A DNA stretch of 64,000 nucleotides from Morella rubra. Lineage: Eukaryota; Streptophyta; Magnoliopsida; Fagales; Myricaceae. Each line of letters starts with the position of its first letter. The first letter of the stretch is position 1. The stretch covers positions 49,896 to 113,895 of the forward strand of contig RXIC02000125.1 of the NCBI GenBank assembly GCA_003952965.2, written 5' to 3'. Shown here piece by piece: positions 50,718 to 62,849 of this stretch. The position numbers and the translations under genes are program-made. The notes under the pieces are model-generated. The model did not search any database and had not been told where the DNA came from. It was given only the letters and a program-made list of their open reading frames with translations.

Positions 50718-52305
50718 TCATCTTGTGTGTGACCTTTCGAGTATTGCAGTTAACAACTCATCTCCAGCAGTGTGCCGCAAAATCTGCATAAATTGTAGTC
50801 GCGTGATCTTGGATTCCTGTAACCAAAATACAAACAATATCATTAGTCAAGAAAAAAATACGGAGAAACATTATAATATTAATATGTCTCATGTCTATGG
50901 ATAAAATTAAATTAAATTAAATTTTATAACTTTTAATTTGTTTTGTTAGGCTCCATAAATTTTAAAAAGAATCAATGCCCTCCGTTTAATTCGGCTAATT
51001 AAATCAGACATTAAAAAAAAAAAAAAAATTACCGACTAAGAAAAAAAAACACCCAACAGGAAATATAATACGATGTGACTTACTCGAAAATTTTTATACA
51101 ACTCGGTAATCAAAGCCATTGCTGAAGGGTCTAAGGACCTCGAAAGTACCGATAACAGTGCAGGAAAGCTAATGCATTGCCCTGAGGGTAGAATATTTGC
51201 TGGCATAACAAACCGACCAAACCTCAATGGGTAGAAGTCCAAAAAGTTGGAAGGCAAAACAAAGAAAGCAGCAACAAATAGCCTTACGATTTAAGCGACG
51301 AGGGGTCTTGAAAGTTACGATGTAAACTGGAAGGACATGGGAATTCATGTAAGCACTCCACACAATATATCTTCTGGGTGCCGAAAGATTGTCTACGCCA
51401 GAGTCGAAATTCTGAGAACTCGGATGAAACTGCATGGAACCGGGAGCAACCACTTCCATGTTCCCCAGTATCACGCGGCAGAGCAGAACATGCCTCAAGC
51501 CATCTTCATCAACCTCAGAGGATAACGCACTGCGAAATATTTAACCATACAAGTGAGGCAACAAATTGAGTTTCTCTTCAGATTGAGCTTTATTTTTTTC
51601 CATTTTTTGGTAAGTAATTGAGCTCCATTCTGTTACTCAGAAACTTGAAGAAAGGAAAAGAAAACACAAATTTCTTCGACTTTCCTGAGAAAACACAATT
51701 TTCATTGCTTTATTCCCAAGAATTCAATTAGAGTGAACATCCAAACTTCTTATCTATTAGTCGAACAGAGGACACACCATGGAAGGATGACATACCCTCC
51801 ATAAAACAATAATTTAACAGAAAATACTCAAAACGCTGACGTACCCATCAATGGAAACCATCGCAGAAAACAACTGAAGTCCAACACCATATGTCTGGCC
51901 GTGAGAAGGCCTTCCACATTGACTAAATCCGTGTTTCACAATCTCACGAATTTCGTCCCTCGTACCGGCATACCACGCGTACCGCTTGTTAGCATTGCCA
52001 CCGCACTTTTTCGCCACCGCTTCCAAGAAAATCCGAAACGCATCGAGCCTGGCTTTCTTTGTCAAACTAGAACTAGAGTTCTTGTGTATTGCCACAACGT
52101 CCGTATCCTGTGACTGCTGTCCCATACCGACAAGAAAGATTTTCTTGATCAAGTCATGCTCCGCACCCCCTTCTAACGAAACCAGCCCGTCCCGAGCAAA
52201 GAACCCGTATTTCCCGTAAGGAGGACCCCTCTCTTCGGTTACAGACCCGGCATCCGAAATGTCGTCATCATCAAAAGACACTGAGATTTGCTCTTCATCA
52301 TCCAT
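50718..52305 (-). CDS. SRO2/SRO3-like inactive PARP-like protein
   Basis: Four exons (52305-51845, 51529-51288, 51199-51084, 50816-50718) join in phase to 305 residues. An acidic N-terminus (about 30 residues) is followed by a PARP-like domain (about 60-230). Where active PARPs have a His-Gly at the NAD site, this reads AWYAGT, and the later motif is TYGVGLQLF, so the catalytic His is missing; the SRO family is regarded as lacking ADP-ribosyl transferase activity. The C-terminus (about 240-305, ISFPALLSVLSRSLDPS...LRHTAGDELL) is an RST domain, which binds transcription factors. There is no WWE domain, as in the short SRO2-SRO5 class. A role in stress signalling is inferred from the family. 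The gene is convergent with the upstream kinase, about 700 bp apart. Confidence 0.93.
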
Positions 52306-52488
52306 TTGCTCCGTCTCTTCCGAAGCTCAGATAGAAAACTTCAGAACTTGAAGAATCTTGTAGAAAGAAAGAACCAACAAATAAAAAAGAACGACGAACC
52401 TAGAATTAGGGAGAGAGAGAGAGGCTAGAGGAAAAAGGAAAAAGGAAAAATAGGTGACGTTGGTGGTGAGGACATTGCTTGATGAAGC

Positions 52489-52500
52489 CGTTATATATAG
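52489..52500 (-). promoter_or_regulatory. TATA box of SRO gene
   Basis: On the minus strand CTATATATAACG lies about 185 bases upstream of the ATG at 52305, leaving a leader of roughly 150 bases that is rich in CT on the sense strand. Confidence 0.6.
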
Positions 52501-53068
52501 GTGGGCGGGTCCTTTCGGCGGTTGAGCACGGGAATATATTCCGTGCCGCCGTTTCCAAGTAGACTTGGAATCGGCCGCGGTTTCCTTTGACCTTTTGTGG
52601 GTTCGGGATACAATAATAGACATGGATTATTGGGATTGACATGGATTGCATTGTGTCTTTCTGTTACTTACAGGCCAAGTTATGCTTTGCAATAAAAAGG
52701 CGTGGAATTGTTTGTTTTTGTTTCTAATTAGAGATTTGCATTTAATTTAATTTTTAATTCTTCTGTTAATTACTTTTAAAATTTTGTCCCTCTAATTCTT
52801 TTCTTTTTCTCAACGACATTTGTCTCCGTGAACGTGGGTGAAAAGGTCAACTTCCTTATCGTAGAAAAAAAGGTCAACTTCCTCATCAAGTCGCGATAAT
52901 CGGTTCGGTACGGGTTTCTTGGTTCGAAACTGGATCAGGATTGCAAACCATTTTTTAAGGACGCGTGTCATGTTATTCAGAAGGTTTCGTTCAAAACTGG
53001 AGGAAAAGGAGGGTGCACTCTTTCCTGTAATTGTGTTTTTCTTTTTCTTTTTTTCTTTTTGGAAGAAA

Positions 53069-53352
53069 ATATATATTTTTATTCACTAGGTTTTAAGTAT
53101 TTTTTTAATAAAATTAATCACTTGGTGGAGGTGAGATTCCTCCCCTCCACTGGAGCGCATCTCTTGGGGTGGTGGGGGACCTCCCCCAATCCCACAACCC
53201 GAATGATCTATCTTAGGCCCCAGTCTGGTGACCTAACCAGTTAGGTTTTGTGACCTAATTTATTGACTATCAAATCTAATAGACTAAAACTATTTATTTT
53301 GAAACCTAGTGAATTTTTTAAAATCAACCTAAAACTTAGTGAGTGAAAATAT
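53069..53352. mobile_element. Candidate MITE with inverted ends
   Basis: The left end 'tatatttttattcactaggt' and the reverse complement of the right end 'tatattttcactcactaagt' are similar over some 35-50 bases ('ttcactagg' recurs inside both). The centre holds a GC-richer hairpin-prone stretch ('ggtgggggacctccccc' near 53172). No coding capacity. The target duplication was not resolved. Confidence 0.5.
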
Positions 53353-53359
53353 ATGTTCC

Positions 53360-55050
53360 CTTTTTGAAATATAGGATAAATTTGTAGTCTCTTTCAATAT
53401 CTTTAATAATCAAATATAATATATTCTAATAAAAATTAGCCTAATCTGGTTAGGTCACTCACAGATTGAGTGTAACAAATTTCTTCCCTTACCAAAAAAA
53501 AATTTACCCAACCATACCCAAAGTTACACAACACAACACACTTTTTTGAAATTTTAAAAAAGTCTTGCGTATCAAGTAAGCAATGACATTTGTAACGCTA
53601 GCTTTTTATTAGACTCCTTTCAAGATTGTAAGGTGACTTTTTTCCTTCCTAAGAAAGCATAAAAAAAAAAAACAGGTGACTTTTTTCCTGGAAGTGCAAA
53701 TTCTCTTGTTGCAAGACTTGTTTCTTAGGCCGCTTCCTCTACCTTTTAAAGGGATGTTTGTCTTCTTTGTCTCCTTCGTACAAGTTTCTGCAGAATTACT
53801 CGAGGAACTATGCGGGTTTGGATCCTTCCTGATTTAGAGCTATTTTGGTTTGTATATTTCTGTTTATAATACTGAGATTAGATATTATGCTTAAAAAAAC
53901 CACAAATTAAATTTTAATATATATATTCGTAACCTACATGAGTGGTCCTTTAACACACTTAATTTTATTGGCCACGGCTCTCCAACCACGTAGCAAATTG
54001 ATTTTTTCAAAACTGTTAACACATTTATTTGGCAGTTATACAGAGTACGTTACCTCTTTGAAGTCACATTAAAGAAATTTGCCTCCTATTCGGATTTTCT
54101 TTTCTGCAAGCAAATTTCAAATATAAAAAAATAAAATAAAATGAAATCTCTAACTTTTAACTCCTTTAACTATCACTCAAATATCATTAATCCATTTGAG
54201 CACAAATTTCGTCATATTTAACTTCAAATTATCAAAATGTTTTGACATTCGACTTGTTATAAGATCTAGTCACGATATTGTGCCATGCAGATTTTTTATA
54301 TATTTCAACTGTATGATCTTATTAAAAAATTAATATTAATATATTTTATTGATTGACGGATAAATGTGATGAAATTTATAGTTAAACAAATAAATAATAT
54401 TTGCGTGATTGTTTCAAAGTTAGAAGCCAAGATTAAAAAAAAAAAAAACCGGAAGAAGTAAACTTTGTAACATGTATCTATTGGCGATTGTGGCGCTATA
54501 TTTACTGGTTAGTCTAAGTTTCGATAGAATTGTCTACTGCTTCTGACCACCTTTCTCATTAACTAACATGAAATATATAGTGATTTCTCCTATCTTATTT
54601 GAGATCTTACCGATTAATGTTCGACCTGATTATAACTTGCTTCGGTTTCATTTTAAGAAATGAAACCTGACCTACCCAAAAAAAAAAACTTTGTAACAAT
54701 TGAATTTCTCAGTAAGTGGATCCAGCCCAGTTTCAGCACCGTATACAATGTCCTTATGTGATGGCCCCCAAAAATCTGGGCCCAAAGAACTTTCCCACCT
54801 GGAGTGATTGAGCCGGGAGCTTGACCTCCCCTAGGGGCCCGTATAATCCAATCCCGGGAAACGACACCACTCCGCCCGCGTTTCCGTTGCGCGGTAACCG
54901 AAATTGAAGGGGAATTCAACCGTTGGATCTTTACCGACAGCTGAATTGCAACTGTAACAGAGATTAAGACGACATATCTAAAAAAGAAGAAAGAGGAAGT
55001 AAGGCAGAGAGTTTCTTGGGATTCTTGTTGTTGTTCGATCATTGATGGTC
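53360..55050. other. AT-rich intergenic DNA
   Basis: No gene is supported. The 154-residue minus-strand frame at 54653-55117 is of low plausibility: no family features, it runs through poly-A, and there is no homologous domain I recognise. Confidence 0.5.
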
Positions 55051-55478
55051 TTTTTTGAATCGTACGGGCAAATCTCTGCCCAAAATTTTCGCAGAACTCT
55101 CTGAAAATGGCTCTCAACTCCGTGAAGATCCAGGCGTTGCAGCGCCATTTCTAAAAAACCAAGGTTCCATATTCAATTCCTTTCTGTTCATGCTTCAAAT
55201 TTCGATATTTTTGGAAAAAGTTTTGTTTTCTTTCTTTTTTCCTCTAGATGCTTTAAAATTTTGATATTTTCGGTTAACGTTTTGTTTTCGGCTTCCTTCC
55301 GATCGCATAAGAGTTCGTTGTTGTTTCAATGTTTAGGTTCCGAGTGGACATCTGTAGAACGCTACAGCGTACTCTGTTTTTTCTTAACATATTGAAAGTA
55401 GAAGAAAGATTTGAAAGTTTAAATACCACGTAAACCAGAGAAAATAGCGGCAGGAGGAGAATTATAAGCAAAAGGAGA
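55020..55478 (+). promoter_or_regulatory. Possible 5' leader of PERK gene with a small upstream ORF
   Basis: A less AT-rich stretch near 55030-55161 ends in a donor-like AAG|GTTCCA, so it may be a leader exon of the PERK gene with an intron before 55479. It contains a complete 15-codon upstream ORF at 55107-55154 (MALNSVKIQALQRHF). If transcribed in the leader, this could restrain translation. Speculative. Confidence 0.3.
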
Positions 55479-58400
55479 ATGTCGGGTTCCGGGGAGACGA
55501 CGAAACGTTCTTCGAATGAATTTCCTCCATCGCCGCCATCTTCTGACTCTTCTTCCCCTCCTTCGGAGGGCTCATCGCCTAGTTTGGAACAAAATCTACT
55601 CCTGCCCAATTCATCATCCAAGTCTGCTCCTCCACCGCTGAATTCTTCGTCGTCTTCGCCACCCCTACGAAGTTCAAAATCCCCTCCACCTTCTCAGCTG
55701 CCTCCGGAGTCAGAATCAAAAGCAGTCGCGCCTGCACCGCCTTTAGGTGTGGGATCGCCTCCTCCTAGTTCGCCGCAGGGCTCAAGTTCCAAAAACCCCT
55801 CTCCTCCATTGGATTCTGAAGCTCCAAAAGCTTCACCTCCACCTCCGACACCACCGCCACCACCACCTTCAAATTCGAAAGCTTCACCACCACCGCCATC
55901 AAATTCGAAAGCTACACCACCGCCGCCTTCAAATTCGAAAGCTTCACCACCTACTCCTTCAAATTCAAAAGCTTCACCACCACCTCCTCCTTCAAATTCA
56001 AAAGATTCACCACCACCACCTCCTTCACATTCAAAAGCTTTACTATCACCGCCTTCAAATTCAAAAGCTTCACCACCACCACCTCCTTCACATTCAAAAG
56101 CTTCGCACCTCCTTCAAATTCAAAAGCTTCACCACCACCACCTCCTTCACATTCAAAAGCTTCACTATCACCTCCTTCAAATTCAAAAGCTTCACCTTCT
56201 CCATCGGCTTTTCCTCCGCCTCCTCCTCCTAGTCCTGATGAACAATCGCCACCTCCATCAGTATCACAATCATCCCCACCTACTCCTGCTGATGATGATG
56301 CTTCACCTGCTATACAATCTCCGCCACCTGCTGATCCCCTCCCGCCACCTGCATCCCCTCCCGTTTCTCCACCAACTCCCACCTTTTCACCAAAGCCCTC
56401 TAGTTCACTGCCTCAGAAATCAAACCCTTCCCCACCAACTGAGCTTTCCCCTCGAACTGTTTCTCAATCACCTCCACCTCCCCGGTCGTCTCCTCATGGA
56501 CAGGCCCTGTCCCATCCCTCCAATACAAAAAATGAAAGTTCGTCCTCTAAGGGTAGCTCTAGCTCATCGACAGGATCAAGCGTGAGTTCTGGTACTTTGA
56601 TTGGGGTTGCGGTGGCAGGAATGGTTCTCATTGCCGTAATTGCAGTTTTTTTGTTGACCTCAAGGCGGAAGAGAAGACCAGCACAGATCTACTCCTCCCA
56701 TTACATGGCCCCCAATAAGGTTTCTGTGACATCAGGTACCAAAAAAAGAAAAGAGTATTGAGGTTTCGAATTGCTTCCTGTGTCTCTGTGAATTAGTAAT
56801 TTTTAGGTTTATTTTATTCTCCCTGATATAGACGGATATTACTACCACCAGCAACAAGCAATGGGAAATAACGGAGGAGATGTCTATTATCAATCTTCCA
56901 TAGCAAGTAGCTATGGCAGTCAAAGAGGGAATGTGCACCAAAGAGGAGCACCAGATGCTAGTGGTATAGGCAATGCTAAGTCCTTTTTCAGCTATGAAGA
57001 ATTGACGGGAATTACAGGTGGATTCTCGCACGAAAATGTTCTCGGTGAGGGTGGGTTTGGATGCGTTTACAAGGGTTGGCTGCCTGATGGGAGAGTGGTA
57101 GCAGTTAAGCAGCTCAGGGCAGGTAGCGGACAAGGGGAGCGAGAATTCAGGGCCGAAGTTGAGATTATTAGTCGTGTTCATCACCGGCATTTGGTCTCCT
57201 TGGTGGGCTATTGTATCTCCGAGAATCAGAGATTGCTCATCTATGAATTTGTTCCGAATAAAACTCTAGAACATCATTTGCATGGTAAGAAGAATTTTTC
57301 TAGTTTCCTCGCCTGATCAAACATCAAACATCAGCCATCAGCCATCAGGTTATCATTTGTTGTGATTCTTAGCATGATCTTGGTATCCGCTCCAGGTCAA
57401 GGAATGCCGGTGTTGGACTGGACCAAAAGACTCAAGATTGCTGCTGGGGCTGCGAAGGGCGTGGCTTATTTACATGAAGATTGTATGTGTCACTTGTTGC
57501 ATTTCTCTTGATTTGGACTTGTGTTCTTCAGTATTGATAAACCATCTCCTTCGAAATTATCATGTTAGCAGCCATTTGGATAATTGGATTGCCCGTGACC
57601 ATAATTGAGAAGTAAAGTATCTATTTATTTTACCGTCACTGTGATCTCTTTCCAGGCCATCCAAAAATTATTCACAGAGACATTAAGTCAGCAAATATTC
57701 TTTTAGATGACGCTTTTGAGGCACAGGCACGTCTATTCCATTTTCTTGCTTTTTTTATTTTATATTTTTTATCATCTCTGATGCTACTAAAGATGTTTCT
57801 CTTACTGTGACCTAGATTCACAATTTGAGAATTGCTTGGAGGTGCAGGTTGCAGACTTTGGGCTTGCAAAATTAGCAAACGACACTAATACACATGTATC
57901 AACTCGAATCATGGGGACATTTGGGTAGGTTCGAATGTCTGGAACACCTGAGCACTGTTGCATATTTAAGGTTTTGAGAACAAGTTTCTTTTTTCTTTTT
58001 CTATTCTTAAGAGAGCTACAGTTGCATGCTGCAAATAGAAAATTCCTCCAGTGGCCACGGTAATGTCAACTTGTTAATCTAAGGCGACAAACTCCCATGT
58101 TGAATCCATTGCTCAATAGTTTTTTGCTGCTCGAAATTTTTTCTTGATGATTCAGTTATAATAATGTGACTTGCATAATAAATGCAAAATTTGGCTTTCA
58201 GGTACTTGGCACCAGAGTACGCATCAAGTGGGAAATTGACAGATAGATCAGATGTATACTCATTTGGAGTGGTTCTGCTAGAGCTTGTCACTGGGCGTAA
58301 ACCTGTTGATGCAACTCAGCCTTTGGGGGATGAGAGCTTGGTTGAATGGGTATGGATATAATTAAAATTTTCCCCTGAAATCAAGTAGTACACTTGGAGA

Positions 58401-59202
58401 TGATTCGAGTCCAGGTCTTATTTTACAGAGATGAGTCCAATATCTTAGCACCTACCGTGGAGGGTCTCCTGTATTTTGGGAATGTTTTTCTATGTATACT
58501 CTAACAGACTGCTGCTGGTAACTGTTTCCTAATGACGAACTTGGTTTCCTTTCAAACAATGTATTGTCAGGCTCGGCCACTCCTTATTCATGCCCTTGAA
58601 ACTTGTGATTTTGGTGAGCTGGTAGATCCACGGCTTGAAAAGCAATATGTGGAGAGTGAAATGTTCAGAATGATTGAGGCAGCTGCTGCCTGTGTTCGCC
58701 ATTCCGCTCCAAAACGGCCCCGCATGGCGCAGGTGACACTAACAAACACCATTTTCTCGGTTCCTTATTGTTGACTACCAAACACCAACTAGCTTGGAAC
58801 TCTTTTTATTGTCTAACTGTTACTTTCATCTCCAACATTCTCTTGGTATTTCTCTTTGACTTGAATAACTTTCTCTCTCTTCTTCAGGTGGTAAGAGCAC
58901 TGGATAGTGAAGCTGAAATGTCTGATCTCTCTAATGGAGTAAAATATGGACAGAGCACTACATATGATTCTGGTCAATACAATCAAGAAATTACGAGATT
59001 CAGGAGGATGGCACTTGGCAGCAATGGCTCAGGATATGCGTTCAGCGGAGAATACAGTTCCAGAGAAATGTCTGAATCACAAAGTTCGTGGAAGCCCCAG
59101 GATAATTCAAGTGGTGAATCAGAAACTCGAGCCATTAATGGACAAAGTGGCGAGCAAAAATATAGCGGTGCCCAAGGAATCTCTAGTGGCCACAGGTTTT
59201 AA
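55479..59202 (+). CDS. Proline-rich receptor-like kinase (PERK), frameshifted
   Basis: Eight exons: 55479-56735, 56832-57284, 57396-57482, 57656-57726, 57848-57924, 58202-58349, 58571-58732, 58888-59202. The product would be a plasma-membrane kinase with a proline-rich, wall-facing N-terminus ([11 protein letters not shown] repeats), one membrane span ([20 protein letters not shown], then RRKRR) and an RD-type kinase: [56 protein letters not shown]. There is no N-terminal signal peptide, as usual for PERKs. Exon 1 is one base short: near 56103-56107 the proline frame is lost and the membrane and kinase frame lies one base off, so as written the frame from the ATG ends at 56585. The fourth exon ends CAG|GCACGT, a GC-AG intron. 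It is PERK11/12/13-like by context. The frameshift may be real or an assembly error in the repeat. Confidence 0.88.
55855..56195 (+). repeat. Coding minisatellite in PERK proline-rich domain
   Basis: Units of about 30-39 bases built on 'tcaaattcaaaagcttca' plus a variable number of 'cca' codons repeat about ten times, encoding (S/P)PPPSNSKA or PSHSKA units. The copy-number-prone structure explains length change and is where the frameshift (near 56103) lies. Confidence 0.85.
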
Positions 59203-59309
59203 CTAGTCAAATGGAGATTTTTTCTGCGCATTATATGACCCACAGGTCGCACCAGAAAAGGATTTTGACTTCATCTTTTTTTCTTTTTCTTGACAATAGA
59301 AGAACATTT

Positions 59310-59565
59310 TACTGTTACTCGGTCAACCATTCTCACAAGTACATATAGCTCTCGGAAGAGAGGCCAAATTGATACATCCACAATGCCTATTGGTTGCACA
59401 CCAACTAGCAACAAAATGTGCCATAAAATTCCCTTCACGCGGAGTCCACAAAAACTTCCAGTTCGGGTGAGCATCGAGCATATGTCTAATGGTGACAATT
59501 TCACCCTCAATGAGCCAGGGAGTTGCCTTCTATAACAATCTCAACGTCCCTTTGTTTATCCGCAA
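59310..59565 (-). pseudogene. RNase H-like (LINE-type) domain fragment
   Basis: Read on the minus strand, two frames give QRDVEIVIEGNSL and then WLIEGEIVTIRHMLDAHPNW followed by KFLWTPREGNFMAHFVASW. The pattern (E/D at the strand start, then 'PREGN..AH.VA') is that of RVT_3-type RNase H domains found in plant LINEs and derived genes. The frame break between the parts and the absence of the rest show it is a dead remnant. It lies just downstream of the PERK stop codon. Confidence 0.6.
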
Positions 59566-59569
59566 TTTG

Positions 59570-60254
59570 ACTTCATCTGATTTTTAACTTGTATGTAAAT
59601 CGTATTTTTCTTCTTATTTTAATGTTTAGAATCTTGGTACATTCTCTATTCTCTCATATTATCAGCGGATTTGACGAAGCCTGTAAAGTGCGAGTTCTAC
59701 TGAAAGTTATTTTCTGATATAACACTGATGCCTTGTAGGTATCAGGGGAAGACAGAATTTTGTGCGAATACTCGCTGTGATAAATATTTTTTAGGTGTAA
59801 GGAAGAGTAAATTTTGCCTATTGAACGAATACAAGTTTCTTATTGACATGTGATGCTACTCTTTTCTGCCAAAAGAAGACAGCAGTATATGCTTTTTAAG
59901 TTAAAGAAAAAGACGAGGTCGCGGTTTGAGCTTTATCTAAAGGTAAAAGCCACTATACCATCTTAAATTTCGATGTGCTTACAGAAAGAGAGGTCCAGCA
60001 TGGTTTATTTACAAAGAACAAACACATTAGGGTAGACTTCGAAAGTCGTTTCAGAGGGAGGGTGTTTGCCTAAGACCCTCATAATTGAAACAAAAGGTAA
60101 GCAAGTCACATACAAGCCCCACTTGATGAACTTCCCCCACCGTTACAAAACTTTCTGGGAAATAAATACAAGATATGATATCTACCGTTTCCTACTTGGA
60201 TGTTTCTAAAGATCAATGCAGCATAGTCTTACCTACTGTCTGATGTTATGGACT
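59570..60254. other. Spacer between PERK and bHLH genes
   Basis: No gene is seen. The right part is the likely 3' untranslated region of the minus-strand bHLH gene. Confidence 0.5.
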
Positions 60255-61196
60255 CTAGTTTGCTAACTCGATCAAAGAGCTCCTTAGGTTGGTCAGCTGA
60301 ATGTCCTTCTTTGCCTGGGGAACATATTCAATGTTTATTCCACATCAGTGCAATGATCAAAAGAACTATTTCAGATCTCCCAATGCCAGGTTGGTATTCC
60401 ATTAGTTGAATCTTACCTCAACCTTGAGAATGTTCAGGACCTTTCCACGGAATGTGGTGATATTGGCATCAGCTACTTGAAGCCCTAGCAAATTTAAAGC
60501 TTCCATCAACCTGGTAAATCCACCTCGTCTCTGCTCACAGCAGAATCTGATCCAGAAGTCTCTTTGGCTTATCTGGTTCACTTCCACTTGCACCTAACGA
60601 TAGGTTCAATGCAATACTCGATTGAGCATTTTGCTACAATAGTTCACTGATCACTGATATTGGATGTGACAGCTAAAGAGTTATACTAGCTCTACGTACC
60701 TCTGTTTGTTTCTTTTCTCCACAGCCAGATGGGCCCTGGTTCTGCTCAGGAAGAAGCAAAGATATGGAGTCACCATGTATCGAGTCTGATGTTGAGATCT
60801 TCGACTCTGCTTTGTTCTTCTTGCAGTCCTCTTCTTCCATTTTCGTGAGCTGATCCTGAAGTTGTTCACCTTCTTTCTGCAACTCTTGTATATATCCAAT
60901 TGCATCTCCAAGAATCGAAGACATATCCATCTAGAAATTCATTGCATGAAGAAGAGTAAAAACTGAACAATAAACCATTATAATCTTGACAGAGATTAAT
61001 TATATTAACCTTGGTTATCCGCGGGACTAAAGAGCGTAGGGTGTAGAGCCCATCTTTAATCCTGCGCCTTCTCTTCCTCTCTGTGACAAGATTTTTTGAA
61101 TGGTATTGTTCTCCTTGTGGCTTCGGGATAACTTTTGCTTTATCATTTTCTGCCGCTTTGTCACAATTAGAAACCGAACCTGTTTGTTGCTTTAAT

Positions 61197-61434
61197 GAAC
61201 ACTCAGTGTTCTTGGACTTTGAAGATCTGGAAGATTTGCCAATCGAAAAGAACCAAGTAGAGACATATGACAAGAATCTAAATCCAATGGTGGACATTGA
61301 TGCTTTTGGAATGAACACTCAGTGTATCCTTGGACTTTGAAGATCTGGAAGATTTGCCATATCGAACTTCAAAGAACCAATGTATGAGACTATATGACAA
61401 GAATCTAAATCCATGGTGGACATTGATGCCAGGG
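61197..61434. repeat. Tandem duplication inside bHLH exon
   Basis: A unit of about 115-125 bases occurs at 61197-61311 and again at 61313-61434. Both copies start 'gaacactcagtgt', run through 'ttggactttgaagatctgga' and 'gacaagaatctaaatcca', and end 'tggacattgatgc'. The copies differ by small indels, the offset between them is 116-127 bases, and it is not a multiple of three, so the protein frame changes across the duplication (minus-strand frames 61580-61278 and 61318-60866). Confidence 0.9.
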
Positions 61435-62487
61435 ATTGGAACCGTTGGTGATCCCTCAACACTACTATAGAAGCTTGACTGAATCAGCGGAGGCAGAACC
61501 TGTATCCTAGGTCTGAAACTTGATAATTGCTGGGAGGATCCGTTGTGTAAGGAATCTTCGGGCAGTGGGATTGTGACCATAGTAGAGAGCTCAGGCGCTC
61601 ATGGCTTCTTGTCAAAAGGGATAGTACATTGAGCTGCAATGACCCTATGATCTCTCGTCTTTTGGTCCTCTAAAAAGATTGTACTCAATAAAAGGGAGGA
61701 GAATGAACAACCATGAAATCACATAAAGAGCCAAAAAAGAATCTTACATGCTTTGCGGCAAAGAGCTCAATAAGCCCACCAGCAACAGGGATCAAAACTT
61801 GAGTTCCAATTGAATCCTGTCAAAATGACCCTTTATGCAAGTTAAACAACATGTCTTGTCCATGAATTAACGCTTTTAAGTTCTAATAGTCTGTCTATCA
61901 AGTCATGCTTCTTTCAGATATGGATTTACCATGTCCAGGTAGCATCGTCAATTGTTCTAGCATATAATAAACTACTTGATGAGACCCTCAAGGAAAAACG
62001 TCTGTTACAGCGTAAAGCTTGGATGAGGCTTAGGAACCTCAAGGCTTTCCGTTTGGTTGCTGAGAAAATGTTTAACTAAAAAAATGTAAGAAAACAAAAT
62101 TGGGAATCCAACCATTGCGTAGTTGCATTTGAGACCTGAGGAAGCAAAAACCTACTCTCTCAGCTTCTTCTTAATTTAGGCGACCTTTTATTTCTTGGAC
62201 AATTAAAGTGTCTAAAGCATAAGCTGGAGTATGAACTATTTTCTTCGATCCCCAGTTTTCTCACCATCAAACAGAAGGAATGCTTTGGCTAACTTATGCG
62301 GCACCAAATTCGAGAGGGGGAACAAAGAGAGATTGGTATACCCACATTTGAAGCTTCTGACTCTGAGGCATTGGCATTGGAAAATTTCCACCTGGGTTGG
62401 GTTGATAACACAGCCTCTCCGTGAAACCTGATTCCAATCTTTTCATATGAATGTTTGCTTGATCTCTTTATTTGGAATTTGAGAGAG

Positions 62488-62849
62488 ACGAGCACTGACA
62501 AACAAAGATGTCACCCTTTCTAACTGCCTCCAGAGACAAGTACGAGACAGACTAACCAACTTCTCTTTTACAATTAGTAGGGTTCTCCCTATCCATATCA
62601 ATGAATAACAGCAGGCATGCCTGCACAGAAAGAGGGAGAGTTTTGAACTACCAGCAAAATAACTGCAAGCACACTATAGCAACCTTCCACATGACACGCT
62701 TTGTGGATCCATCCTCATTAATGTGTCTGTCCCTACAGTTCACATCATTCCACGCTCTAAACTTAACAAATTTCTTGATTACATCCCTCTATTAATACAA
62801 CCCCACAAACATGGCATGACAAACGTTCGCAAAGTAGCAAGAGAGGTAC
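62488..62849. repeat. Direct repeat copy 1, in bHLH intron 2
   Basis: This segment matches 63165-63673 from 'acgagcactg' through 'gatgtcaccctttctaactg', 'acgagacagactaaccaact', 'ctacagttcacatcattcca' to 'gcaagagaggtac'. It is shorter by several deletions. Its right edge coincides with the splice donor of bHLH exon 2 (GTACC on the minus strand). Confidence 0.9.

Noticed and set aside
54653..55117. 154-residue minus-strand open frame
   Set aside because: No recognisable domain, poly-F and low-complexity tracts, no splice or promoter support, and it overlaps the probable PERK leader.
55855..56195. Regularly spaced repeats that could suggest a CRISPR-like array
   Set aside because: The repeats encode a proline-rich protein domain in a plant gene and have no unique spacers.
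55747..56382. Long overlapping frames in the PERK repeat (both strands)
   Set aside because: They are shadows of the proline-codon minisatellite in other frames (His/Leu/Gln-rich or Gly-rich).
61083..61340. 85-residue plus-strand frame opposite the bHLH linker
   Set aside because: It is the antisense shadow of the tandemly duplicated bHLH exon.
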